The notes under the pieces are model-generated. The model saw nothing but the letters and a program-made list of their open reading frames with translations. It had not been told where the DNA came from and did no database searches. A stretch of DNA of 64,000 nucleotides from Luteitalea sp. (GTDB lineage Bacteria > Acidobacteriota > Vicinamibacteria > Vicinamibacterales > Vicinamibacteraceae): the NCBI GenBank assembly GCA_009377605.1, contig WHTT01000001.1:62001-126000 (forward strand), given 5' to 3'. Of this stretch, positions 44,302 through 52,302 are shown one piece after another (position 1 is the first letter of the stretch; each line of letters starts with the position of its first letter). Position numbers and translations under genes: made by a program.

Positions 44302-46077
44302 ATGTCAGCTCCGCTTTCGCAGAAAGGATCGTGGCGCGCCTTCGCGCTCATGCTGCTCTTCATGGCTTCTGCACTCCCGGCCGAAGCCGGCTCCGTGTGG
44401 CTCATGTGGGATTCCAACAGCGAGCAGGATCTCAAGGGATATGTGGTTCTCTGGGGTACTGCAAGTGGTTCGTACACTGGATTGATCGATGTCGGCGCAC
44501 GGACGAGCGCAAGCGTGCCAAACCTCAAGGAGGGGGCCCGCTATTACTTCGCGGTCCGTGCCTACAATGAATCGGGTCTCATCAGCGCGCCGTCCGGAGA
44601 AGTCTCGGCCGTGGTGAGCGATGATGCCAACAACAACGGCCTACCGGACAGCTGGGAGAGGCAGTACGGGCTCGACAGCCTCGAGACGACGAGCACGTCG
44701 ATGCGCAATGCTGATCCCGATCGAGACGGTGTGCCCAACCACCTGGAATATCAGCGAGGCACACACCCGCGTGGAACCGAGGTCCAGTACTTGCCCGAGG
44801 GGGTGCAGTCTCGGACCTTCTGGAATACCAGGCTTGCGCTCTTGAATCCAGGAACGCTGCCGGCGAAGGTCGTCGTGGTGTTCGAGCGCGCCGACGGTCA
44901 GCTCGTGACGAAGCCATTGGACCTGGCCGCGCGGGAGCGCACGACGGTATCTGCGGCAACGTTCGACCAGCTCGACGGCGTCGACTTTGCGACCCGTGTC
45001 GAGTCCGACGTCCCGCTCGTGGTCGATCGTACCGTGAGCTGGGACAGCACGGCGTACGGTGCGCACGCCGAGACAGGTATGGCGGAGCCAGCGCGTCGTT
45101 GGTACATCACTGAAGGCGCGACGAGCCCTTTCTGGCTCTTCTATCTCATTCAGAACCCGGACGAGCGCGCCGCGCAGGTGCGAGTAACCTATCTCCTGGA
45201 GAGTGGTGAGCCGGAGCGACGCACTTACGATCTTGCTCCCCACAGCCGCAAGACGATCTTCGTCAACAGCGAGAGTCAGCGGCTGGCCGCGACACCGGTA
45301 TCTGGCGTGATCGAGTCGGTCAACGGTGTCCCGGTCATTGCCGAGCATGCGATGTACTACGATGCGCCCCGGAAGCCCTGGGCGGCCGGCAGCGCCAGCG
45401 CGGGCGTCACCGACGCCTCCTCTCGTTGGTACTTTGCCGAAGGGGTCGCCAATGGCTGGTTCGACCTGTTCTATCTGTTGGCCAACCCGGGCAACGAGGC
45501 CATCACCGTCCGCGCGACCTATTCACTCCCGGATGGGGGCCGCGTTCAGCGGTCGTACGAGGTGCCGCCGCGTCGGCGACGGACCATCCACGTCAATGCC
45601 GATCGCCAGCTTCGCAACACCACCTCCTCGGTGAGGCTCGCGTCGCGCGATGGGCAGCCGTTTCTGGCAGAGCGCAGCCTGTGGTGGCCGCGCGGCAACT
45701 GGTACGAGTCGAACTCGAGCAACGGCATCAAGGCGCCAGGCACACGCTGGGCCATAGCCGACGGTGAATCCGGTGGGCCGCGTAGCACGTCCACCTTCGT
45801 GCTCGCCGCGAACACTGCGGCGGCGGACACCTCGGTCGAGATCACGCTCATGTTCGAAGGAGGTGGTGAGGTCTCTCGACAGAAAAGGCTGCCGGCGAAT
45901 AGCCGGACGAGCTGGGATATCGGTGAGGAGTTCCCGGGCGCCATGGGACGTCGGTACGGCATCCTTGTCGAAACCAGTGGCGCTCCCATCGTCGTGGAAC
46001 GGTCGACGTACTGGAATTCCGGCGGGCTCGCCCTTGGCGCCGGCACGAGCGCTGCCGCGGTGCGGCTCACTCCCTGA
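44302..46077 (+). CDS. Secreted FN3 protein with Ca-binding-like segment and four modules, paralogue B
   Basis: A 591-residue paralogue of the preceding gene. A signal peptide ends in LPAEAG, then an FN3-like domain (SVWLMWDSNSEQDLKGYVVLWG to SAPSGEV). In place of the Pro-rich linker there is a thrombospondin-type-3-like Asp-rich stretch (DANNNGLPDSWE and DPDRDGVPNHLE), which suggests Ca2+ binding. Four (Y/W)-x-x-x-EG modules follow: YLPEGVQ, RWYITEGA, RWYFAEGV and RWAIADGE. The ATG at 44302 is preferred over TTG 44284. Same strand, same order and the shared modules indicate gene duplication with a swapped linker. The terminator-like hairpin at 46101 follows. Confidence 0.78.
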   Translation: MSAPLSQKGSWRAFALMLLFMASALPAEAGSVWLMWDSNSEQDLKGYVVLWGTASGSYTGLIDVGARTSASVPNLKEGARYYFAVRAYNESGLISAPSGEVSAVVSDDANNNGLPDSWERQYGLDSLETTSTSMRNADPDRDGVPNHLEYQRGTHPRGTEVQYLPEGVQSRTFWNTRLALLNPGTLPAKVVVVFERADGQLVTKPLDLAARERTTVSAATFDQLDGVDFATRVESDVPLVVDRTVSWDSTAYGAHAETGMAEPARRWYITEGATSPFWLFYLIQNPDERAAQVRVTYLLESGEPERRTYDLAPHSRKTIFVNSESQRLAATPVSGVIESVNGVPVIAEHAMYYDAPRKPWAAGSASAGVTDASSRWYFAEGVANGWFDLFYLLANPGNEAITVRATYSLPDGGRVQRSYEVPPRRRRTIHVNADRQLRNTTSSVRLASRDGQPFLAERSLWWPRGNWYESNSSNGIKAPGTRWAIADGESGGPRSTSTFVLAANTAAADTSVEITLMFEGGGEVSRQKRLPANSRTSWDIGEEFPGAMGRRYGILVETSGAPIVVERSTYWNSGGLALGAGTSAAAVRLTP

Positions 46078-46100
46078 ACGCCTCCCTCTGTCGCATAATG

Positions 46101-46127
46101 AAGGCGGACCTGGCAAGGGTCCGCCTT
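46101..46127 (+). terminator. Hairpin after paralogue B
   Basis: A perfect 10-bp stem AAGGCGGACC / GGTCCGCCTT with a 7-base loop lies 23 bases after the stop codon. No T-tract follows, so it may act as a mRNA 3' end stabiliser or Rho-related structure rather than an intrinsic terminator. Confidence 0.5.
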
Positions 46128-46147
46128 CAGGAGCGGGGAGGTGCATA

Positions 46148-46513
46148 GTGGTTGCAACGGCGCGCATCGTGGGCGTGCTGCTCGTGTTGCTCGGGGTCTT
46201 GGGGTATTCGGCTACGCAGGGGGCGAGCGTCACCGCGCTCATCCCCGCGGCGTTCGGCATCGTTTTGTGGGTGCTCGCGGTCGTCGCGCGCAATGAGCGC
46301 TGGCGGCGTCACGCGATGCACGCCGCGGTCCTCGTGGGACTAGTGGGCTTTCTCGCGACCGTCCGGGCAGTTGGGCGTCTGCCGGCCCTCCTGCAGGGCG
46401 AGACCATCGCGCGGCCCAGCGCGGTCATCGCGCAGTCGATCATGGCCGTCCTCACGGGCGTCTTCGTGGCGCTGTGCGTGAAGTCGTTTGTCGACACACG
46501 TCGGCGGCGGTAG
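46148..46513 (+). CDS. Small four-helix membrane protein
   Basis: A 121-residue, strongly hydrophobic protein with four predicted membrane helices (about 5-25, 28-47, 58-76 and 92-112) and a basic end VDTRRRR. GTG 46148 is preceded by GGGGAGG at a 6-nt distance; an upstream open frame overlapping the previous gene should be ignored. I do not recognise the family with certainty. The stop codon runs into a tccttgg array. Confidence 0.7.
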   Translation: MVATARIVGVLLVLLGVLGYSATQGASVTALIPAAFGIVLWVLAVVARNERWRRHAMHAAVLVGLVGFLATVRAVGRLPALLQGETIARPSAVIAQSIMAVLTGVFVALCVKSFVDTRRRR

Positions 46514-46730
46514 AGACGGTCCTTGGTCCTTGGTCCTTGGTCCCTGGTCCTTGGTTCGGCGAGCCACAGCGCGTTGAACGTCGACGCGCTCGGGCGCCAT
46601 CGGAACGGACGTGCGACTTACTAGCTAGACGCTGGCGTTGCCGCGATCCGGCCTGGGCGCCACCAACCGTCGCCACGGCAAGGACCAAGGACCAAGAACC
46701 AAGGACCAAGGACTAAGGACCAAGGACGGC
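46514..46730. repeat. Inverted tccttgg / ccaagga arrays around a ~125-bp core
   Basis: The left arm 46519-46555 holds about five (g)tccttgg heptamers; the right arm 46680-46729 holds about six aaggacc heptamers in opposite orientation. The core between them is non-repetitive and has no gene. The left arm abuts the stop of the membrane protein. The right arm encodes the last four residues (VLGP) and TAG stop of ispG. Confidence 0.9.
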
Positions 46731-47963
46731 GCCGCGCGAGCGGCGCGGGTACTTGGAGGCGATGTAATCGTCGATGATCTTCCCGAAGGCCGGTGCGAGC
46801 TCGTCGTATGTACCGCGTAGCGTCACAGCGTGCTGGCCGTCGATGAAGACGGGGCAGTTCGGTGCTTCGCCCGTGCCCGGCAAGCTGATACCAATGTTTG
46901 CGGCCTTCGACTCCCCGGGGCCATTGACCACGCACCCCATCACGGCGAGCGTCAGATTCTCGACGCCCTCGAATTCCTGCTTCCACGACGGCATCTGCTC
47001 ACGAATGTGGGACTGAATGCGCTCGGCAAGCTCCTGGAACGTGGTACTCGTGGTTCGGCCGCAGCCTGGGCAGGCGGTCACACTGGGTGCGAACGATCGC
47101 AAACCGAGCGCCTGCAGCAGCTCGCATGCGGCATAGACCTCTTCGCGGCGATCACCGCCGGGCCGCGGCGTGAGTGACACTCGAATGGTGTCGCCGATAC
47201 CATCGTTGAGCAGAACACCAATGGCGGACGCAGACCACACGAGTCCCCTGATGCCCATTCCGGCTTCGGTGAGGCCAAGGTGGAGCGGTTGTCTCGTCTC
47301 GCGTGCCAGACGACGGTACACCTCGATCAGATGGACGGGGCGCGACACCTTGCAGGAGATGATGATCTGATCGTCGCGGAGCCCAGCGTCGATGGCCAGC
47401 TCGGTCGACCGTAGCGCCGACTCGATCATGCAGTCGTTGATGATTTCGTCTGAAGACTTGCCGAGCCCGCGGTCCGTGTTCTCTTGCATGCGCTGGACCA
47501 CGAGCTCCTGATTCAGGGAGCCGCCGTTGACGCCAATGCGAACCGGCTTCTCGTTGTCGCGTGCGACCTCGCAGATGGTGGTGAAGTTGTCGTCGCGGCG
47601 GCGGCCACTGCCGACGTTCCCTGGGTTGATGCGGTACTTGTCGAGCGTTCTCGCACAGTCGGGATAGCGTCTGAGCAGCAAGTGGCCGTTGAAGTGGAAG
47701 TCGCCAATGAGCGGCACGCCACAACCGGCGTCACGCAGTCGACGCGTGATCTCGGGAACCGCAACTGCTGCCTCGGGGTGGTTCACCGTGACGCGTACCA
47801 GCTCTGATCCTGCCTCCGCCAGGGCCAGGCACTGCTGTGCCGTGGCCTCGATGTCGGCCGTTTCCGTACTGGTCATGGACTGCACGACGACGGGGGCGCC
47901 ACCGCCCACCTGCACATCCCCAACTTTGACGCCGATAGTCCGGTGAAGCCTGACTCCCACCAT
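46713..47963 (-). CDS. ispG: 4-hydroxy-3-methylbut-2-enyl diphosphate synthase
   Basis: A 416-residue Fe-S enzyme of the MEP isoprenoid pathway, converting MEcPP to HMBPP. It starts with the TIM-barrel part (VGVRLHRTIGVKVGDVQVGGGAPVVVQSMTSTET). The C-terminal domain carries the [4Fe-4S] ligands in CPGCGRT and MGCVVNGPGE with the conserved Glu. The length is normal for the short, bacterial form. The last residues (VLGP) and TAG come from the ccaagga repeat arm. Upstream lies a gtgacaagg array; no other MEP-pathway gene is in the window. Confidence 0.95.
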   Translation of the reverse strand: MVGVRLHRTIGVKVGDVQVGGGAPVVVQSMTSTETADIEATAQQCLALAEAGSELVRVTVNHPEAAVAVPEITRRLRDAGCGVPLIGDFHFNGHLLLRRYPDCARTLDKYRINPGNVGSGRRRDDNFTTICEVARDNEKPVRIGVNGGSLNQELVVQRMQENTDRGLGKSSDEIINDCMIESALRSTELAIDAGLRDDQIIISCKVSRPVHLIEVYRRLARETRQPLHLGLTEAGMGIRGLVWSASAIGVLLNDGIGDTIRVSLTPRPGGDRREEVYAACELLQALGLRSFAPSVTACPGCGRTTSTTFQELAERIQSHIREQMPSWKQEFEGVENLTLAVMGCVVNGPGESKAANIGISLPGTGEAPNCPVFIDGQHAVTLRGTYDELAPAFGKIIDDYIASKYPRRSRGAVLGP

Positions 47964-48013
47964 ATGATCCCATCAATTTTAGCACTTTGGGAAGGCGGGG
48001 AGGGCAGAGACGG

Positions 48014-48200
48014 GGTGACAAGGTGACAAGGTGACAAGGTGACAAGGTGACAAGGTGACAAGGTGACAAGGTGATGGGCAGTTTCAGCGTGTGTGGCTAA
48101 ACGTCGAACGCCGCGGCAACGTCAACCACCGTCACCCCCTTCACCCCTTCACCCTGTCACCCCTTCACCCTGTCACCCCCTCATCCCGTCACCCCCCTCA
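48014..48200. repeat. Inverted gacaaggtg / caccctgtc arrays around a ~60-bp core
   Basis: The left arm 48014-48075 has about seven perfect gacaaggtg nonamers. The right arm (about 48128-48200) has caccccttcaccctgtcacccc units in the opposite sense. The core is about 50 non-repetitive bases. The block fills the divergent gap between ispG and the GH109-like gene, so here it lies at 5' ends rather than 3' ends. Confidence 0.9.
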
Positions 48201-48242
48201 CCGTGATACATTCCGCCGTCGGGACAATCGAGGAGCAGCACC

Positions 48243-49650
48243 ATGGGCAGCAAGAGACAACGAAGGAGCATGCGGCCTTCACGGCGCGACATGTTGAAGT
48301 CCGTGACGATGGCGGGCGCCGGACTGGCGGTAGCGAGGCCAGTCGGCGTGACCGCGCAGGCCAATGGTGGCCCTGCAGCGCTTCAGGAAGCGCCGGCGCG
48401 CCAGGCTGGCCAGACCAGCATGATTGGTGTGCCATTCGAGCGCCGGTCCACCGTACGTCTCGGCCTGATCGGCCTTGGCGCACGTGGTGGTGGCATGCTC
48501 GACAATTGGCTCGCGCTCGACGGCGTGGCGATCACCGCCATCTGCGACGTTGTACCGGAGAAAGCGCAGAAGGCAAGCGGTCGAATCGAGAAGAAAGGCT
48601 TCACGGCTCCCGCCCTCTACACCAACGGCGAGCGGGACTTCGAGCGTATGTGCACGCGCGACGATCTCGATGCTGTGTACATTGCGACGCCATGGGACTG
48701 GCACGTACCGATGGCGGTTGCCGCCATGAAGAACGGCATCCACGCCGCGTCCGAGGTGCCCGCGGCAGAGACGCTCGAGGAGTGTTGGACGCTGGTCGAT
48801 GCATCGGAACAGAGCCGCCGCCATTGCATCATGCTCGAGAACTGCTGCTATGGCCGCAGCGAGCTGCTGGTGTTGAACATGGTCAAGGCTGGCCTGTTCG
48901 GCGATCTGCTCCATGGTGGCGCCGGCTATGTCCACGATCTGCGGGCGTTGCTTTTCAGGGACGAGAGTGAAGGCCTGTGGCGGCGTGCCGAGCACATCGG
49001 ACGCAATGGCAATCTGTATCCGACGCACGGCCTGGGGCCGGTTGCCAACTACATGGATATCAACCGCGGTGACCGCTTCGAGACCCTGGTGTCCATGAGC
49101 TCGCCATCGTTGGGCCTCCAGGCCTATCGGGAGGCGCATGTTCCTAGAGGCAACGCGAAGTGGCAGGAGCAGTACGCCTGTGGCGATCGCAACATCAGTC
49201 TGCTGAAGACGGCCAAGGGGCGCCTCGTCCGCCTGGAGCACGACGTCTCGTCGCCGCACCCCTATGACCGTATCAATCTCATTGCAGGCACGAAGGGAAT
49301 CTTCACGGACTACCCGCCTCGCTTTTACTTCGACGGCCAGGAGCCCGAGGAGTTCAAGCCCATCGAGGAGTACGCGCAGTACGAGCACGATCTCTGGAAG
49401 CGCGTGGGGGGAGCTCGCGCGCAAGCTGGGTGGGCACGGCGGCATGGATTTCATCACGTGCTACCGCCTGATCGAGTGTATACAGCAGGGACTGGCGCCG
49501 GACATGGACGTCTATGATGCAGCGACCTGGAGCGTGCCGGCCGCGCTCAGCGAGGCGTCGGTCGCGCGAGGAAGCGCGCCGGTCGCCTTCCCGGACTTCA
49601 CGCGCGGCCAGTGGCAGGAGGCGAGGGAGTTCGTCTCCGCAACAGGGTAG
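48243..49650 (+). pseudogene. GH109-like Gfo/Idh/MocA oxidoreductase, frameshifted near 49403
   Basis: The N-terminal ~390 residues read in one frame: a Tat signal (SRRDMLKSVTMAGAGLAVA), the Rossmann motif RLGLIGLGARGGGMLDNW, YIATPWDWHVPMAVAAM, MLENCCYGRSELLVLNM and YPTHGLGPVANYM. These match NAD-dependent GH109 glycosidases (alpha-N-acetylgalactosaminidase type). After the G6 run at about 49403-49408 the correct C-terminus continues in another frame: ELARKLGGHGGMDFITCYRL, then DVYDAATWSVP, to stop 49650. Removing one G restores a single gene of about 468 residues. The first frame instead stops at 49517. Either a sequencing or assembly error in the homopolymer or a genuine mutation. GAGGAG precedes ATG 48243. 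Confidence 0.85.
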
Positions 49651-49653
49651 CAG

Positions 49654-49700
49654 GGATCCCTTGATCCCTTGATCCCTTGATCCCTTGATCCCTTATCCCT
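49654..49700 (-). repeat. gggatcaag nonamer array (minus orientation)
   Basis: About four tandem gggatcaag units read on the minus strand, between the frameshifted gene and the RRM gene. The TAA stop of the RRM gene is inside the array (GGATAAGGGATC), so the array supplies its last codons (QG) and the stop. It also abuts the TAG stop of the convergent gene. Confidence 0.9.
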
Positions 49701-50298
49701 GCTCTTCCCCCTCTTCCCCCTCTTCGTCCTCCGGCCGGTTGGTGGCGGGCCCCTCTTCGTCCTCCGGCCGGCTGGTGGCGGGATCGTCGAAGTCCTCCAG
49801 ACGCTCGTCCACCGAGACATCCTCGTCGTCGTCGTACAGACGACCGGCGGTGCGCACCTTGATGGGACCACGTGGACCCTTGTCATTGCCCCACTGCGTT
49901 CTCGACCGGCCACCACCGGCGCCGCCGCCGGCTCGCTCACGACGCGGCGGACCGGAGCGCTCGCGCGGCGGTGGCGGTCCGCTGGGGCGTGGTAGACCAC
50001 CGGCGAAGCCAGGGCCGGCCGGCCCTGGCCGTGGACCGCTCGGCCGGTCCTCACGGGCGCGCGCCTCGCTCACGGCGATGGGCCGCCCGCTGAGGTTCTG
50101 GCCGTTGAATCGGCGGATGATTTCCTCTGCTGTCTCGCGATCGGCGAAGTCCACGAAGGCAAAGCCTCGTGGACGGCCGGTGTCGCGATCGACAGGCAGC
50201 AGCACGTGCGTGGGCTCGTTCACCGCAGCAAAGAGCTCGCGAAGATCGGCCTCTGACGTGCTGTAGGGCAAGTTTCCAATGAAGAGACGAACTGTCAC
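49693..50298 (-). CDS. RRM-domain RNA-binding protein with Pro/Gly-rich and acidic tail
   Basis: A 201-residue protein. Residues 1-80 form a single RNA-recognition motif with RNP2 LFIGNL and RNP1 RGFAFVDF, as in bacterial cold-inducible RNA-binding proteins. Residues 85-140 are Pro/Gly/Arg-rich (RGG-like), and the last ~60 are Asp/Glu-rich. The acidic tail includes a tandem duplication RPEDEEGPATN / RPEDEEG encoded by a 33-bp direct repeat (about 49721-49787). The GTG start has GAGG about 5-6 nt upstream. A role in RNA chaperoning under stress is typical of the family. The long tails are unusual compared with the ~90-residue standard bacterial RRM proteins. Confidence 0.9.
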   Translation of the reverse strand: MTVRLFIGNLPYSTSEADLRELFAAVNEPTHVLLPVDRDTGRPRGFAFVDFADRETAEEIIRRFNGQNLSGRPIAVSEARAREDRPSGPRPGPAGPGFAGGLPRPSGPPPPRERSGPPRRERAGGGAGGGRSRTQWGNDKGPRGPIKVRTAGRLYDDDEDVSVDERLEDFDDPATSRPEDEEGPATNRPEDEEGEEGEEQG

Positions 50299-50705
50299 AG
50301 GTTCCTCGACGGTTGGGCGATCTTCAATCCGGCGCGTGAGCCTCCGTCGGTAGCTTCACTCCCGGAAGGAAACGGCACATCGAACATGGCAGGATCGTAA
50401 CTTGGGCAGGTAGGACATGTGCGAGGACAAAGTGCGACGACGAACCCCACCCCCGACGAGAGGTTCGGGGCGGCTGTGGCCCGTCGCTTGTTCGGCGGCA
50501 CGGCCGGAACGCGGAGACTGCCAATTGAACGTGTCCAGCATGACACAGCACGGTGCACCGTGCCAACGCGGCTATCAGGGTGGCACAGTTTCCCGTATGC
50601 TGCAACCAGAACCCTTGAGAAGCCAAACTTGACCGTATCGGGAGAGAATATATCAGAGGTGCTCCAAGGACCAAAATCGGTGCTTCGAGACCAGGAGACA
50701 TCACG
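50299..50705. other. 407-bp intergenic region without a supported gene
   Basis: This divergent gap must contain the promoters of the RRM gene and of the downstream hypothetical gene. Several short open frames cross it on both strands but none has a ribosome site or protein-like composition. The sequence near 50560-50600 has a cacggtgcaccgtg palindrome (about 50550-50563). An RNA-thermometer or cold-shock leader for the RRM gene is possible but cannot be shown. Confidence 0.4.
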
Positions 50706-51197
50706 ATGCCAAGAGTGCCATTCGAGAATTTGCCGGAGGATGCGCGGGCCTGGGTGTTCGCCGCGGACCGGCTGATGGACGAGCCGGAGCAGGCGCGTCT
50801 TCTTGCAGAGGTAGACGGATTTCTGGCCGACTGGACCGCGCACGGCGTGCCACTCAGTGCGGCGCGCGAGGTCCGGTACGACCGCTTCCTGCTGATCGCG
50901 GTGGACGAGCATGCTGCCGGAGCGTCCGGCTGCTCGATCGATGCGCTCGTCCGCCGGATCAAGCACGTGGGCGACATGCTCGGCGTGACGCTGCTCGATC
51001 ATGCCCCCGTCTATTATCGTGCCGGGAGCTCGGTCGTTCGCGTGTCGCGGGAGGAGTTCGCTGACCGCGCCACGCGTGGTGACGTCACCCCCAACACGCT
51101 CGTCTTCAACAACGCGGTCACATCCGTCGGCGAGATCCGCACTGGGCGGTGGGAGACACCTGCGTCAGGGTCCTGGCACGGGCAGGTGTTCTTCTAG
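50706..51197 (+). CDS. Conserved hypothetical protein (often mislabelled ABC transporter ATPase)
   Basis: A 163-residue soluble protein beginning MPRVPFENLPEDARAWVFAADR, with WTAHGVPLSAAREVRYDRFLLIAVDE in the middle and TPNTLVFNNAVTSVGEIRTGRW and SWHGQVFF at the end. I recognise this pattern from a conserved family found in Bacteroidota and others that databases often call 'ABC transporter ATPase', although no Walker motifs are present. The function is unknown. GGAG lies 8 nt upstream of ATG 50706. A CDF transporter starts only 4 nt after the stop, so the pair is probably one operon. Confidence 0.72.
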   Translation: MPRVPFENLPEDARAWVFAADRLMDEPEQARLLAEVDGFLADWTAHGVPLSAAREVRYDRFLLIAVDEHAAGASGCSIDALVRRIKHVGDMLGVTLLDHAPVYYRAGSSVVRVSREEFADRATRGDVTPNTLVFNNAVTSVGEIRTGRWETPASGSWHGQVFF

Positions 51198-51201
51198 GGT
51201 C

Positions 51202-52077
51202 GTGTTGCCTGTCGACGCTCTTCGGGGCGCGCGCCGCGTCGCGATTTATAGCGTCGTGGCAAATGCGGTTCTGGCGGCGGCAAACCTCGCGGCCGGCGCA
51301 AGCGCCGGCTCCACCGCCGCACGGGCGGCTGGCGTCGAGTTCGTAGCCGATGTCATCGCTGCGCTCTTCCTCTATTTCGGCCTCTGGTATGCCTCTCGTC
51401 CCGCTGACTCCGAGCACCCGTATGGGCACGGCCGCGCTGAAACGGTCACCGGCCTCATCCTTGGCGTGATCCTCGCGCTGACTGGCGTGGCGATCGCCGC
51501 GACCTCCTTATGGGGGCTGGCCTCCGTGCGGACACCGCCCGGCGTAGCCGCCCTTTGGACGCTGAGTGCGGCCCTCATCGTGAAGGGTGTGCTCATGACG
51601 GTGAAGATCCGGCTAGGCCGGAGCCTTGGGAGCAGAGCGTTGGAGGCAGATGGGTGGAACGACAGCGTGGATGTGCTCTCCGCGCTCGCCGCAACCGTTG
51701 CCCTGGCGCTCACACGCCTCGATCCAGACGAATTTCTCATGGCTGACCAATTCGGCGGGTTCGTCGTCGGGCTCTTCGTCGTGTCGGCCGGCGTGGGTAC
51801 CGTTGCGCAAGCGTCGCGCGAGCTGATCGACACGATGCCACCGCCACCGCTGATGGCCGAGATCCGGCGCGTTGCGCTCACCCTGCCGGGCGTACGGGGC
51901 GTCGAGAAGTGCTTCGGCCGCAAGACGGGGCTGCACTATCACGTCGACCTGCATCTGGAGGTGGACGCAACGATGAGCGTTCGCCAGGCGCACGACATTG
52001 CCACGGATGTCCGCTTTGCCATCGTGCGTGAAGTGCCACAGGTCACGGACGTGCTCGTCCACGTCGAGCCGGCATGA
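51202..52077 (+). CDS. Cation diffusion facilitator (CDF) family transporter
   Basis: A 291-residue inner-membrane protein with six predicted helices and a C-terminal cytoplasmic domain, exporting divalent metal ions in exchange for protons. The cytoplasmic loop has HPYGHGRAETV, and the C-terminal domain has the usual GVRGVEKCFGRKTGLHYHVDLHLEVD. The metal-site residues are non-canonical: TM2 reads EFVAD, an Asp-to-Glu change, and TM5 reads NDSVD with Asn where His or Asp is usual. GTG 51202 follows the preceding stop by 4 nt. The stop TGA merges with the gtgacagg array. Confidence 0.86.
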   Translation: MLPVDALRGARRVAIYSVVANAVLAAANLAAGASAGSTAARAAGVEFVADVIAALFLYFGLWYASRPADSEHPYGHGRAETVTGLILGVILALTGVAIAATSLWGLASVRTPPGVAALWTLSAALIVKGVLMTVKIRLGRSLGSRALEADGWNDSVDVLSALAATVALALTRLDPDEFLMADQFGGFVVGLFVVSAGVGTVAQASRELIDTMPPPPLMAEIRRVALTLPGVRGVEKCFGRKTGLHYHVDLHLEVDATMSVRQAHDIATDVRFAIVREVPQVTDVLVHVEPA

Positions 52078-52302
52078 CGCGGGTGACAGGGTGACAGGGT
52101 GACAAGGTGACAGGGTGACAAGGTGACAGGGTGACAGGGTGACAAGGTGACAAGGTGACAAGGTGACAGGGTGACAGGGTGATTTCGAGCGTCCTGGGTG
52201 AAATCTGGTGACGCTTTTGGGCGTCCGACGCACTCTCCCGAGTGCGCGAACCACCCGTTTCACCTTCTCACCCTGTCACCCTCTCACCCCGTCACCTTGT
52301 CA
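52075..52302. repeat. Inverted gacaggtg / caccctgtc arrays between CDF and PEGA genes
   Basis: The left arm (52075-52176) has about eleven gtgacaggg/gtgacaagg nonamers beginning at the CDF stop codon. The right arm (about 52258-52302) has caccctgtc units in the opposite sense and includes the stop codon of the convergent PEGA gene. The ~80-bp core carries a gcactctcccgagtgc hairpin. Confidence 0.9.

Noticed and set aside
48014-48075. Tandem 9-mers considered as a CRISPR array
   Set aside because: Units are contiguous without spacers and there are no cas genes. They are simple tandem repeats.
50577-50602. Possible sigma-54 site (TGGCACAGTTTCCCG)
   Set aside because: No -12 GC element at the required spacing.
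50419-50775. Short open frames in the 50299-50705 gap
   Set aside because: None has a start signal and their sequences look like the shadow of neighbouring genes and palindromes.
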